A stretch of 64,000 nt of DNA from Anisodus tanguticus (GCA_034509755.1 CM067551.1:10722501-10786500), one strand, 5' to 3'; shown: positions 10,683 to 21,354, numbered from the stretch's first letter. A program made the numbers and translations. Notes: generated by a model from the letters alone, not told the origin.

Positions 10683-11250
10683 ATAAACAGAGAATTACAC
10701 ATCCAAATTTATCATGCTTACTATAGATATATTTATCAGCATCATTAATAACAAAAACATATGCCAAAGCTACTTTGTCAAACTTCTCATGCCATTGCAT
10801 GGGAGCTTGCTTCAAACCATAGAGGGATTTCACTAACTTGCAAACTTTCTTCTCTTGGCATGGTACTATGAAACCTTCAGGTTGTTCCATATATATTTCT
10901 TCTTCTAAATTACCATTTAGAAAAGCAATTTTGACATCCATTTGATGTATAACTAGCTTGTGAATAGAAGCAAGTGCTATCAAACAACGAATAGATGTGA
11001 TGCAGGCAACATGAGCATATGTATCAAAGTAATCAATTCCATATTTTTGTTTATAACCTTTAGCAACCAATCTGGCTTTAAACTTATCAATTGTACCATC
11101 AATATTCCATTTCTCTTGAATATCCATTTGCATCCTATAGGTTTAGCACCAGGAGGTAAATCAGATAGCACCCAAGTTTCGTTAGACAAAAGTGAATGTT
11201 TTCATCATTGATAGCGTCTTTCCAGAAATTAGCATCTCTGGAACTCATAA
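10609..11250 (-). pseudogene. element B reverse transcriptase
   Basis: The frame 10609-11133 carries the RT core: FKARLVAKGYKQ, then IHQMDVKIAFLNG (first catalytic Asp), YMEQPEGF, SLYGLKQAPMQW, and LYVDDMLI with the YVDD catalytic pair intact. The N-terminal part (TWVLSDLPPGAKPIGCKWIF) lies in another frame at 10980-11189, so a frameshift near 11110-11120 splits the domain. A stop near 11252 separates it from the integrase C-terminal region. In an active element this enzyme would copy the RNA inside the particle. Confidence 0.85.
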
Positions 11251-11251
11251 C

Positions 11252-11922
11252 TTAATAATAAGTTTTAGGATCATCATCAACGTGCATATCATACTTGGTA
11301 ATGTTAAGAACTTCATTAATATTACCCTCTACAAGATATTTTATAAAATCTGGATAATTTTTCTCTATTCTTGCTCTCTTACTTCTTCTAGGTTCGATAT
11401 CTTTAGTAGGAGCTAAAATATCATTGTTGTGAGTAGGAGCAGAAAGTTCAACATTGTCATTAGTCTCTACAGGTTCTAGACTAGGTAACAATGGGGTTTT
11501 AGTAGGTTGTGGTTGAAAACTAGACCTTGTCAAATTTTCAAAAAATTCTACATCTATAGATTCTATAATCTCAAATGTGTCAAGGATTAAGAATCTGTAA
11601 GTAATACTGTTAAGTGAATAACCTACAAAAACACATTTATAAGCCCTATTTCCTAACTTTGGTCTCTCAGGGTCAGGTTTTCTGACATATGCCAAACAAC
11701 CCCATGCCTTGAGTCTTTTCAAGTTACGCTTTCTCTTAAACCACAATTCATAAGGAGAGATATTCTTATTTTTCCAAGGAACTCTATTCAAAATATAACA
11801 TGTAGACAAAATAGCTTCACTCCACAAAATATTTGGCAAACCAGAGCTAATGAGCATAGCGTTAACCATATCTATCAAAGTTCTATTTTTTCTTTCAGCA
11901 ACACCATTTTGTTGGGGGTGTA
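11252..11922 (-). pseudogene. element B integrase C-terminal half
   Basis: Continues the integrase after a frameshift: MIDMVNAMLISSGLPNILWS, TCYILNRVP, SPYELWFKRKRN, LKAWGCLAYVR and KCVFVGYS, all typical of the copia integrase C-terminal region. An acidic linker leading to the reverse transcriptase follows. The conserved stretch around the catalytic Glu is split, because an extra C in a G5 run (plus strand, about 11917-11921) puts it out of frame with the catalytic core upstream. Confidence 0.85.
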
Positions 11923-12644
11923 CATGGAGTAGAGAATTGATGTACTAAACCATATTCTTGATAAAATAAAGTAAATTCAAAAGGATAGTATTCACCACCA
12001 CGATCAGAACGTAAAACCTTAATTTTCTGTCCTAATTGTGTCTCTACTTCTGCTTTATAAATTCTAAATTTATGAAAGACTTCATCCTTAGATTTCATCA
12101 AGTAAATATAGGCATATCTAGTACTATTTTCAATAAAAGTGACATAGTATTTGTTTCCACCACGAGTCATATGACTTTTCAGATCACCAATATCACTATG
12201 TACTAATTCAAGCAAAGCAGAATTTCTTATTACAGATTTAAAAGATGTTCTAGTTATCTTTGCTTCCACACATATTTCACATTTAGAAACATTATCAAAA
12301 TTGCAATCAGAAATCAATCCTAATCTTTTCATATTTCTAAGAGAACCATAATTCACATGTCCTAATCTAGCATGCCATAAATCAACAGACTCAACAATAT
12401 AAGTAGAACCATTATTTATTAAATTAAGCTTAACCATCCCATTACAAGAGTATCCTTGTCTAACAAACATTCCGTTCTTGGACAATACAAACTTATCAGA
12501 CTCATTCGTAACCTTGAATCCATCCTTGTTAACAAGAACTTCAGAAATAAGGTTTTTACAAATGTCAGGGACATGTAAAACATTAGTAAGAGTAACAATC
12601 TTTCCCGAAGTAAACGGGAGATCAACAATGCCTTTGCCAACCAC
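11895..12644 (-). pseudogene. element B gag-pre-integrase and integrase core
   Basis: The frame holds LTNVLHVPDICKNLIS (after protease), DLWHARLGHVNYGSLRNMKR and CEICVEAK (His/Cys zinc-binding pre-integrase domain). The catalytic core follows with ELVHSDIGDL (first Asp) and VLRSDRGGEYYP (second Asp). The frame runs out at the site of a one-base gain just before the third acidic residue. Integrase would insert the cDNA into chromosomal DNA. Confidence 0.85.
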
Positions 12645-12653
12645 TTTACTGCT

Positions 12654-12854
12654 TTAGTTGTTCGCTGAAGTAACTTCGTTTCCTTCTCCACTAACCGGTT
12701 CGTATGTCTTGTAAAGATTTCTATCTTTACAGATATGAATGGTTGCACCAGTATCGTACCACCATCCACTACCATGATCTGCAACAGTGTTGGCCACTTG
12801 CACTACAACGATAAGCTTGCTTTTGTCATCGACCACATTCGCTTCATTTTTCAT
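12654..12854 (-). pseudogene. element B protease
   Basis: GWWYDTGATIHIC is the aspartic protease active site with DTG intact. The frame ends at an in-frame TAA (12654-12656) and resumes in the same frame with KVVGKGIVDLPFTSG, so a single stop separates protease from integrase. Confidence 0.85.
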
Positions 12855-12859
12855 TTGTT

Positions 12860-13687
12860 TCTTTCATTGACGCCAGTCACGAGCATAGTGGCCAGGTTTC
12901 TTACAGAAGTAACAATTTCCCTTTTTCTTATCTTTCTTGTTGGATCTTTCTTCTTAAACCGAGTATCAATCTTAGGCAAAAAAATTGATTTTTTCGATTC
13001 TTCCACACTATTAATCTTAGAATGATTTTCAGTTTCCTGACTATCCTTAATCTCTCATTTATGAGCATCTTCTTCAATACGAAGATGACGCTGTAAACCT
13101 TCTAAGTCATAGTCAGTTTCAGCATGCTTAAGTTTCTTCTTGTAATCATTCCAAGAAGGGGGAAGACGAGAAATAATAACCCCAATGATGAATGAAGATA
13201 CAAGGTCAATTCAAGCATCCTTAAGATGATTAACAATGAGTAAACATTCACTGAGATGGGCAATAATTGACTTACTGTCAACCATCTTAAAGTCCATGAA
13301 ATTACAAATCAGAAATTTCTTGTTACTCACTTCAGAAATTTTGTACTTGTTTTCGAGCACACTCCACAATTCCTTTACTGTTTCAAGACTTCGATGGGCA
13401 TTGTAAACATTGGCTCATAGAACATTCAGAATATGACCACGGCACATAAAATCATCCTCTTGACGTTTCTTCCGTTTGGCCTTCAATTCATTGTTGTCCA
13501 TTGGAGTCGCATCAGGAATTTCCTCCGAACCATCTTCAGGGATGTACCATAACTTGATAGTCATCAGGAAAAAATTGATAGTCTCTTGCCAACGAGTGAA
13601 ACCCTCACCATCAAAATGTTCTAAACGATTCAAAGTCTGGTTCATTACTTGCAATGATTGAGTAGCAATTGAAGTTTCACCCTCCAT
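12860..13687 (-). pseudogene. element B gag
   Basis: Starts at ATG 13687, only about 20 bases after the 5' LTR. The first 90 residues are open (LERFDG-type N-terminus: LNRLEHFDGEGFTRWQETI). The rest is broken by frameshifts. Near 12867-12922 a nucleocapsid zinc knuckle reads CYFCKKPGHYARDW; the last ligand of the CX2CX4HX4C motif is Trp, not Cys. Gag would form the particle, and the knuckle would bind RNA. Confidence 0.8.
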
Positions 13688-13707
13688 GTCGATAATTGTC
13701 TAAAAAT
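13688..13707 (-). promoter_or_regulatory. atypical primer-binding region of element B, complementary to its own LTR
   Basis: The minus strand after the LTR reads AT, then TTTTAGACAATTATCGAC, then the gag ATG. The plus-strand form at 13688-13705 (GTCGATAATTGTCTAAAA) matches the minus-strand form of LTR bases 13789-13808 (GTCGAAATAATTGTCTAAAA), apart from two extra A. The transcript can therefore pair U5 with the primer position over 18 bp with a 2-base bulge. No TGGTATCAG is present. Confidence 0.6.
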
Positions 13708-14359
13708 TGTTGTAAAATATGGTACTAACATGATGAAACATAGACACCGAATTGTTGTTCTTTGACTTCAAGGCTCTTATGCAGATTCTTTTAGACAATT
13801 ATTTCGACCCTTCTCAATAAATTGGCGAGTACAATAGGTCACAGAAATATTGCCTTCAGGATACAATGAAGCCCTAACAACGATGTTGAATTCAAAGTTT
13901 GTACTCCCTTGATCCAACCAAGAACACACAATATGAAGTTTCTGATGATGCTTAGGGAAGAAAAGAAAATAGAAGTTTTGATTCTCTTCAAAAGAAGTTT
14001 TGATTCTTTTCAACAGAAGTTTTTATTCTTTTCAACAGAAGTTTTGATTCTTTTTCAACAGAAGTTTTGATTCTTTTTCATCAGAAGTTTTGATTCTTTT
14101 TTCATCAGAAGTTTTGATTCTTTTTTCATATCTATCTTTGAATGAGAAAACATCTTTACTACTTATAGAGATTTCACATCTATTGGTGATGCCTTTTCAT
14201 CACCAACAGACACCTCCAAGAGGCATCAACAGTGACTATTGAGAAATGTTGCGTCTGTTCAAATTCAAAATAAATATGAATTATGTTAACAGACTCTACC
14301 TAAATATGAAGGGGCATCACATCAATGATGACTTTTGATTTTACTGAAAATATCCAACA
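13708..14359 (-). repeat. 5' LTR of element B
   Basis: 652 bp, TGTTGG...ACAACA on the minus strand. TATA candidate CTATAAGTAG lies near 14160-14169. It contains an expanded run of the AGAATCAAAACTTCTG(T/A)TGA unit (14000-14110), which accounts for the length difference from the 3' LTR. A sense open frame of 78 residues (13777-14013) is also readable in the 3' LTR, but the two differ by several amino-acid changes, so no coding constraint is evident. Confidence 0.9.
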
Positions 14360-15044
14360 AATAGTAAGTTTAGAATGAATTACAAAGATCTCAAATCTTC
14401 ATGGGTTTCCAAACTAGATAATTAAAATATGGGAGTTAGTAGGGTGGGACAGTTAATCTTAATAACGATTTTTATGCTACACAATAGCCCAACAGAACCA
14501 ACAACAACAAAAAATCCTTAATATTTATTTATACAAAATTTTTCCAATTAATTACCGTAAAATCAATATATATATATATATATATATATATTGTACATTC
14601 ATTAAATATTTAATATACATTTGTTATATACTAAGTGTACATCAACGATTACAAACTGTTACGATTAGACGGATGAAAATAAAAGATGTTAAGATCCACA
14701 ATTAATAATTTAGTTAAAGAAGATTTGATGGGGCTGAGTACAATGACCGAAAAAGATACCGTTATAGACTAATGTTAGAAATTGTCTTATATTATGGTAG
14801 ACAATTTATTTTATTTCGTCCTTGAACAAAACAGACAAAGCATTGGACCTCGTTAAAAAGCACCATATTACTTATTAAACTGAAATCAAAGCAAATTAAA
14901 AACCAAATTTATTCCGTTCTTATATACAAAATGAGCAACATGACTTGGTGCATGTTTCAAATACTTGGAAAACCTAAAAGAATTTTAAAGAATGTAGCTC
15001 AAAGGATAACTTTAAAGAAGAGAAAGAAGTGATATTACTATTAT
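14360..15044. other. AT-rich spacer with (TA)n microsatellite
   Basis: No gene seen between elements B and C. A pure AT-repeat run lies at 14566-14591. Confidence 0.6.
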
Positions 15045-15222
15045 TAAAGGAATATGTTCGCAAACTTTTCATTTATTATTGTGTACAATATATAGTAGTA
15101 CATAGTTATTTACAAAGCTACAAATTAGGTAACTAATCTTAATAATTACAATGAGAATATTAACTAATCAAATATAAAAGATATACAATGATACGGTAAT
15201 ATTCTGGTAATATTCTATAACA
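15045..15222 (-). repeat. 3' LTR of element C
   Basis: About 178 bp, beginning TGTTATAGAATATTACC on the minus strand. It aligns with 19703-19866 and has a small internal duplication of GGTAATATTCT. Confidence 0.8.
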
Positions 15223-15257
15223 GTTGAAGCGAGAGATTTTCGTACGCTAAAACTAGC

Positions 15258-15930
15258 TCAAAAATCATCAAAGAGTATGCGCAGAAGTCCTTTAGTAAAT
15301 ATGTCGACAATTTGATACGAGGAAGGAACATGAAGTAAACGAACTTGTCCACAAGCAACTTTCTCACGTACAAAGTGAATATCAATTTCAATGTGTTTAG
15401 TGCGCTGCTGTTGAATGGGATTGCCGGAGATATATATTGCACTTACATTATCACAGTACATCAATGTAGCCTTGCATATTGGGCAGTGAAGTTCTAACAA
15501 AAGGTTGCGTAACCAACAAGACTCGGAAACAACATTCACTACTCTTTTGTACTCGGCTTCGACACTGGATCGAGATAAAGTAGGTTGTCTTTTAGAAGAT
15601 CAAGAAAGCAAGTTATCTCCGAGGAAGCCACATTAACCCGACGTGGACCGTCGAGTGTCTGGACAGCCACCCCAGTCAGCATCAATGTAAGAGGTGAGAC
15701 CATAGAGTGAGGATCGGTATAGGTGTAAGCCGAAGTGGATAGTATCTCGGACGTATCACACAATACGTTTGAGCGCATGCATATGTTCATCCTTTGGGTT
15801 GTGCATATGTAAACATATTTTTTTGCATGACATAGGATATATCTGGTCTCGTAAAAGTGAGATACTGCAATGCTCCTGCTAAACTGCGATAGTAAGTCGG
15901 TCTGCATACGGAGAACCCGAAGAGACACTG
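15258..15930 (-). pseudogene. element C RNase H region
   Basis: The C-terminal part (15258-15539) is clear: CWLRNLLLELHCP, MYCDNVSAIYIS (acidic catalytic position), RTKHIEIDIHFVREKV, VDIFTKGL. Upstream, near 15840-15900, the sequence encodes YRSLAGALQYLTFTRPDI, the start of the copia RNase H/connection region. Between them the frame is broken repeatedly, so the central catalytic residues cannot be read as one protein. Confidence 0.75.
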
Positions 15931-16001
15931 AGTTTGGAATTAGTGTCCACCGGTGTGGGGGCCGGTTTACAAGATGTCATGCCTGCTCGTTCAAGAATCT
16001 C

Positions 16002-16775
16002 TTAAGTGTACTTCCTTTGACAAAGAAATAATCGACTTGCATGTCTCGTAACAGCAATGCCAAAAAAATAACTTAGGGGGCCCAAATCCTTCATAGCATA
16101 CCCAGAAGCAATGAGTGACATAATGGATCGGCGATGTGAATCAGAAGATGTAGTTAGGATGATATCATCAACATATAACAGAATGTATGTCATGTCATTA
16201 CCCATGCTATAGATGAAGAGTGAATGATCAGATTTGCTATGTGCAAAAATGATAGAGGATACAAAATCAGCAAACCATTGGTACCATGCACGAGGAGCAT
16301 GTTTCAGTCCATAGAGCGATCTCATCAAATGACACACATAATCTGGATGAACTGGATTCCTGAATTCCATAGGATGATGCATATAAACAGTTTCATGACG
16401 GTCCCCATGCAGGAAGGCATTTTTAACATCAAGCTGATGAATGAGCCATGATTTGGATAGAGCAATACTGAGAACGGTTCGAATAGTTGATGATTTTACC
16501 ACCGAGCTGAAAATTTCATCACAATTCACTCCTACATGTTGAGACATGCCATAATCTATAAGACATGTCTTGTGCCTCTCAAAACAACCATCATATTTCT
16601 TTTTATATCTAAAAATCCACATAGAATGAATAATATTAGCATCAAGAGGACGGGGCACTAGATCCCATGTCTTATTTTCAATAAGAGCATTATATTCGTC
16701 AAGCATGACAAATTTCCAATTTGGATCGGACAAGACATTTTTTGGGTTGTGAGAAAGAGGTGAATGGGTAACCAA
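16002..16775 (-). pseudogene. element C reverse transcriptase
   Basis: A 257-residue open stretch covers nearly the whole RT domain: PNWKFVMLDEYNALIENKTW, IFRYKKKYDG, IHQLDVKNAFLHGD (first catalytic Asp), VYMHHPMEF, SLYGLKHAPRAWYQ and LLYVDDIILT with YVDD intact, then GYAMKDLGPLSYFFGI. Within the domain, FERHKTCLIDYGMSQHVGVNCDE departs from the usual YKARLVA-type sequence. Stops and a frameshift bound it on both sides. Confidence 0.85.
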
Positions 16776-17455
16776 GTCGACAAATTAAATTTCCTTTTGG
16801 GTTTGGAAATATCGTGCATAGCACGAGTTTTCATTGTCCATAGGGGTGCCGTGGGGGGTGGACGAGATGCGGCTGGGCAGGTGGGTGGTTAAGAGGGAAG
16901 TCGGGCGAGTTGGGACCTGGAATGTGTGGTGTATGTGCTGGCCGAGAAGAGGCAGTGGGATAGGGGAGACGGGGTAGGGGCACTGGCTGAGAGGAGGCAG
17001 CGATATCGGGAAGTTGAGATGGGCTATTCCGAGGGTCCCGTGGCTGGGTTTATTGGCCCACCCGACATGGTACGGTGGGAATTGGGTTGGGCGCTGGTGA
17101 TGGTAGCGACTAATTTTACAAGTGATAAATTAAAAGGGGATTGAGGCCATCATTTAAGAAGTCATAGGAATTCGGAGGTGGAGGATGTAGTTTGAAAAAG
17201 GAAAATTGAGACTCATCAAATATGACATGCCTAGAAACGATTATTTTTTAGCTGGACAAGTTGTAATCTCAATGATTAGATGGGTAACCAAGAAAGACAC
17301 ATGGGGTGGACCGAGGTTGCAGCTTATTGATTTTGGTGCGGGATGAAGGGGGTAGCATAGACATATGAAAGTTCGTAAATGCTTATAGGAAAGATCCTGA
17401 AGATAGAGAACTTGAGTGAGAGACTTGTGCTTAAGAGACTTGTTTGGGAGAATGT
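16776..17455 (-). pseudogene. element C integrase C-terminal region and linker, decayed
   Basis: The minus-strand frame 17241-17474 keeps MATYLLNILPNKSL and LRTFICLCYPL, corresponding to the copia integrase segment after the catalytic core. The rest to 16776 is a proline- and serine-rich linker in other frames with stops. The plus-strand open frame at 16926-17144 is a mirror of this low-complexity linker. Confidence 0.55.
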
Positions 17456-17836
17456 TTAAGAGGTAGGTTGCCATTGATAGAGCGTGATGCCAAAAGTAGG
17501 GGGGATAGAGGCGTGGGTAAGGAGGACACGAACTAAGTTATTTATGGTTCTTAATTTTCGTTCGGCTTTGCGATTTTGTGGAGAGGTGTGAGGACAAGAA
17601 AATTGAAAAATAAGACCGTGTTTGGCACAAAAAAGGTTGAATTGTGTATTGTCGAATTCCCTCCCATTGTCACATTGAAAACATTTGATATTCTTTTCAA
17701 ATTGTGTCTTAATTAAAACACTAAATGATGAAAAAATATAATAGACTTGGGACTTATTGCAAATAGGAAAAGTCCACATGAAGTTGGAATAATCATCCAA
17801 AAATAACATATAATATCGATGCCCGACCGTGCTCAA
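17456..17836 (-). pseudogene. element C integrase catalytic core
   Basis: HRYYMLFLDDYSNFMW, then FQCDNGREFDN (second catalytic Asp) and SPQNRKAERKLRTIN (third catalytic Glu in the AERK motif). The first Asp region lies upstream in a broken stretch (17837-17880). The GVAERK-type motif is altered to KAERK and a residue is missing after SPQN, but the acidic residues remain. Confidence 0.8.
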
Positions 17837-17867
17837 AATAAAAGTTCATAAATCACTGTGTATGATA

Positions 17868-18500
17868 TCAAATGACATTAAGTACAGGAGGATGAAGAAT
17901 AAAATAGCAACTTGACATGTTTCCCAAAAACACAAGATTCACAAACAGGAGGGTAAGAGACATGTTTGCAATATATAAATTTATTTTTGCTAAGGGAGCG
18001 TAAAATAGAGTTTCCGAATGTCCTAATCTTTTGCCATAAAACAGACGAAATAGATTCAAAGGTTGATGGAGAGGAGGCGAGATGGCCGACGGTGGTGGTG
18101 ATAGGATAAAGGTCCCCGGTGCTGTCATATCTCATTATTCGCATCTCTGTCAGAAGGTCCTTCACAGAAAAATCAAAAGAATCAAATACAAGGGAAACAT
18201 TATTGTTGGTTGTGTAACGACGCATAGAGATTAGGTTTTTGATAATTTTTGGGGCGTGAAGGACATTCCTTAGAGATAATAAGGGAGGTGTGGTGGAGAG
18301 AGGGATGATTGTCCATAACCTCAAATGGGAATGCCTTTTACATTGCCAATAATTATATTACGATTTAAATTGCTCATATTGAAATAAGATGAGAGAGTAC
18401 CTTGGGATGCCATTATATGAGATGTGGCGCCAATATCCATATACCAACTGTCATCTGGAACGTTGAGAGACATCATGTTCATTACCGCCTCAATATCCGT
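17868..18500 (-). pseudogene. element C protease and gag-pre-integrase region
   Basis: 17878-18324 encodes LLSLRNVLHAPKIIKNLISM and CESCVFGKHVKL, the conserved segment between protease and integrase. The protease active site region lies near 18400-18470 on the minus strand by comparison with remnant A (WY..D..ATSH-type). Several frames are needed to read through it. Confidence 0.65.
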
Positions 18501-18542
18501 CGGTGCGTAGGTTGAAGAAGGAGAGACATGTACACTGTATGC

Positions 18543-18980
18543 CTACTGTGGACGTGCGCCAACTGGGGCTGTCAGGTCGGAGGTTAGGCCCAGGAGGCCA
18601 TCGGGTAGGGGCAAGGTGGAGCAGCCCATATCTGCTGGCCCAGGCTGCCCACAGTGGGTACTCAGCCCACGACGGAGGCTGCTGATATTGTTGATGCCGC
18701 TGTGGGTGGCTGTCGGCCGGTGGGGGATGCCCTGTGCCACCACTGCTGCTACTTCCGCCTCGGCCACCATGGTTTTTTCCAGAATTCTTTCCTTTGTTGT
18801 TATTCCGGGGATGTGGACCTCATTTTGGTTCATTGACTTGTCGGTGATATGGGCCGGAAACCGAGCCCCTTGCGTCGGCAGATGGATCGCCGGTTGTAAG
18901 GAGTGCGGCTTCGGCGGTGCTCACGTTAGCCGATGCCCGCTTGGTTTATTAAGTTTCTTCCAAGATAAGTCTCAAACGAG
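18543..18980 (-). pseudogene. element C gag C-terminal tail, decayed
   Basis: Corresponds to the Arg/Gly/Asn-rich tail of remnant A. Only low-complexity fragments (EAEVAAVVAQGIPHRP, NNISSLRRG) are readable and they are out of frame with the capsid. The plus-strand open frames here are mirrors. Confidence 0.5.
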
Positions 18981-18982
18981 CC

Positions 18983-19573
18983 TCATAGAACGGAGGCAAC
19001 AACGTGCTTTGTTGGAGGATGATAGCGACGCCGTCCATATTTTTTATTTAAACATGTAATGAGTTGCATCAACAATCGTTGATTTGTGACTGGTGCACCG
19101 ATGTTGGAGAGTTGATCGACAATCATCTTAAGTTCTTGACAATAGGCCGACGCATTAGGAAAATCGTCCAGCTGAATGTCTTTAAATTGATTTTCTAAAT
19201 ACAAGGCACGTTGTGTCTTGTTATCGTGAATAATACTTTCCAATCGCTCCCATGTTTGTCGTGCAATAGCGTCGGTTTCAATGATTGTATGTAATAGATC
19301 ATTCGAGTTTGTACCGTAGATCCATTGTGGAACAACCGCATCTAAGAGTGACCAAAGTTCATCATCGGAACCATCATGTTTCTCATGGGGCTCAACAGTG
19401 GGCTTTGATTTGGGAGGGATGATGTGATCGATGACTTTGTAGACACGACAATAGATTTTAAACAATTTCTCCCAGGAGGAATACTGGACATTTTCCATCT
19501 CAAGAGTAATGGGAATGAATTTCTTGATGTTGTTAACATCAAGAGCAAGATGGAATTTGGGTTGTTCAACCAT
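18983..19573 (-). pseudogene. element C gag (capsid)
   Basis: 196-residue open frame from ATG 19573: FHLALDVNNIKKFIPITLEM, QYSSWEKLFKIYCRVYKVID, ALYLENQFKDIQLDD, YCQELKMIVDQLSNIGAPVT, NQRLLMQLITCLN. This is the copia gag capsid fold. The final 17 residues (YGRRRYHPPTKHVV...) are frameshifted relative to the family, where the capsid continues into an L-P-P-F segment. It starts about 120 bases after the primer site. Confidence 0.85.
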
Positions 19574-19693
19574 TGAAAAATGAAATTTGGGGAGAAAAGG
19601 GAGAGAGATGGAGAGAGAGGGGGCCGGCGGCGGTAGGGAGGGGGCGGGGAGTCCGACGACAACTAGGGTAAATTTAGGTTTAGGGTTTGGCTG

Positions 19694-19702
19694 CTGATAC
19701 CA
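19694..19702 (-). promoter_or_regulatory. primer-binding site of element C (tRNA-Met type)
   Basis: The minus strand reads TGGTATCAG immediately after the 5' LTR end ATTCCTTTA, the usual plant copia arrangement. Confidence 0.85.
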
Positions 19703-19866
19703 TAAAGGAATATGTTCTCTACCTTTTCATTCATTATTGTGTACAATAATAGTAGTACGTAGTTATTTACAAAGCTACAAACTAGGTAACTAATCTTACT
19801 AATTACAATGAAAATATTAACTAACCAAATATAAAAGATATACAATGATACGATAATATTCTATCA
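19703..19866 (-). repeat. 5' LTR of element C
   Basis: About 164 bp, TG at 19866 to TTTA at 19703 on the minus strand, aligned with 15045-15222 across its length. Confidence 0.8.
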
Positions 19867-20074
19867 CTTATAACTGGCGTTTTGGTTGATCAAAGACAAG
19901 TCTTAATTTAATAAATCAATGGACTCGAATTATCAATGTATACATTACTGTTCGTGAAAAAAGAATATAAGTTTGGTGTATCTATTTTTAAAATTATTCA
20001 ACTATTGCTACAAAAGAATTGAAATTATCTATGAACTTTATCACTAATCCGTCGCTTAATTGATCACAACTTAT

Positions 20075-21338
20075 TGTTGGAAATTTGCCTTTGGCGGGGA
20101 GGTGCGTCCACCCATGTTTAATGAATTAAACACTAGTGTTCCGCATGTTGGAGGCTTTGTCTCTTCACGCATGCATAATCTACTAAGTGAGTAGATGACC
20201 GTATGGCCAAGAATCGTCAAATTTCGTTGAGAAATGAAAGAGATATTGGTCCACGAAGTAAGGTGTTTGAGGCATGGAAATATGGTGTGGGAGAAATCTA
20301 CCACATCGGTGGGAAAATGAAGAATTGCTCTCTTTATAAGTCTCTAAATTGGTTAAGGGTTTGGGACCCCAAGGGGTATCCCATGTGTTTAAAGGAGGGA
20401 GGACCTAAATGTGCTTGGGTTCAAGGCTAAGCCCATACGCGCGCCGCCGCCGCCCGCCCTTCCCGTCCGGTCTGGTCTCGGTCTCAGTCTCAGTCTTGGG
20501 CTCTGGCTCAGGTCGTGGGTAGTGGGACTTTTTGATATTATCTATTTGGACCCCTAAATTGCTTAATATTTACAGTTTGGTCCCTGAAGTTTCTGGAAAG
20601 GTGAATTTGGCAACAATGGAAGGCAGAAAGTTTCTGCCTACCGTTTGGACTGATTTTTGGAGCATTAACCAGCCATTACTTGGCTGTTAACTCCTCCATA
20701 AACAGCCCTATTTTATTGGCCATTTACCTGCCATTAACAACCTTCCTAATGGCCATTAACAACCCTCACTAATGGCTCTTAAATAGCCATGTCTTGGGCA
20801 GTTGAGCAGCCTCCCTTGTGCAATATATTGAGCTGTTTGGCTCAATTGTGCAACACACGAAAAATACACAAAACAGAAATAAACACCCAAACAGCCAACA
20901 AAAATGAGACAACATTTATATACACAGAGACAAACAGAAGACACACTGAAATTCAGTCCAAAACGTTGGGACTAAAACAGAAACTCTTCCTTCCTTTTCC
21001 ATTTCTTCAGCAAGTCGATTCGTATTTGTTTTCTTCGTCAGACTCAACCTATTTGCTTTGTAGTATTGAGATTAAAGTGTTGTTTTATCTTGGGAGACTA
21101 TTGCCCGCTAACGTAAAAGCATATATACGGGGCAATCTTGTCTTAAGGACAGAGTGCAATCACTCGACTCAACATACAGTTGTAACCATCCGATTTAGTG
21201 TTTCTTGATTTCAGGTCATCAAGATTCAAGACTCAACAACTTTGCGGCAGTTTTGAAGATTGGCTATTTGTTTATCCTTTCGAACACTTGTAATATTTAT
21301 TTACTTCCCGTACTGCTTTAATATAATAGTAACCAACA
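20075..21338 (+). repeat. 5' LTR of element E
   Basis: 1264 bp, TGTTGGAAATTTGCC...ACCAACA. It has a GC-rich patch at 20440-20520 (CGCGCGCCGCCGCC), a conserved 50-bp block at 20357-20406, and a TATA-like TTAAATAG near 20777. The self-complementary motif CAATCTTGTCTTAA lies at 21133-21146. An open frame at 20203-20430 is also readable in F LTRs but is stopped in the right LTR of E. Confidence 0.9.
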
Positions 21339-21340
21339 AT

Positions 21341-21354
21341 TTAAGACAAGATTG
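21341..21354 (+). promoter_or_regulatory. primer position of element E, complementary to its own U5
   Basis: TTAAGACAAGATTG begins 2 bases after the LTR end and is the exact reverse complement of CAATCTTGTCTTAA inside the LTR (21133-21146 and again in the right LTR near 25853). No tRNA-Met complement is present. Confidence 0.65.

Larger units (their letters stand above)
8534..14359 (-). mobile_element. copia LTR retrotransposon B, full length, coding region mutated
   Basis: Complete structure on the minus strand: 5' LTR (13708-14359), gag, protease, integrase, reverse transcriptase, RNase H, polypurine tract, 3' LTR (8534-9088). Candidate target duplication is AATAC (8529-8533) against AATAG (14360-14364), four of five matching. 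The gene order PR-IN-RT-RH identifies Ty1-copia. Lesions seen: an in-frame stop in the protease/integrase linker, a one-base C gain in integrase, a one-base gain in an A5 run in reverse transcriptase, and further breaks near 11120-11260. It has no tRNA-Met primer site; the bases after the LTR instead complement the LTR itself. Confidence 0.9.
15045..19866 (-). mobile_element. copia LTR retrotransposon C, full length with short LTRs, coding region mutated
   Basis: Minus-strand element with short LTRs (15045-15222 and 19703-19866). A tRNA-Met primer site TGGTATCAG follows directly. Gag, protease, integrase, reverse transcriptase and RNase H come in copia order. Flanks ATTAT (15040-15044) and CTTAT (19867-19871) match at four of five bases, as a decayed target duplication. 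It is the same family as remnant A. Many frames are broken by short indels and stops; the longest intact domain is the reverse transcriptase. Confidence 0.88.

Noticed and set aside
8597..14013. Sense open frame of 78-87 residues in both LTRs of element B as a possible LTR-encoded protein
   Set aside because: The frame is present in both LTRs only because they are copies of each other. The differences include many amino-acid changes and repeat-length variation, with no sign of protein constraint.
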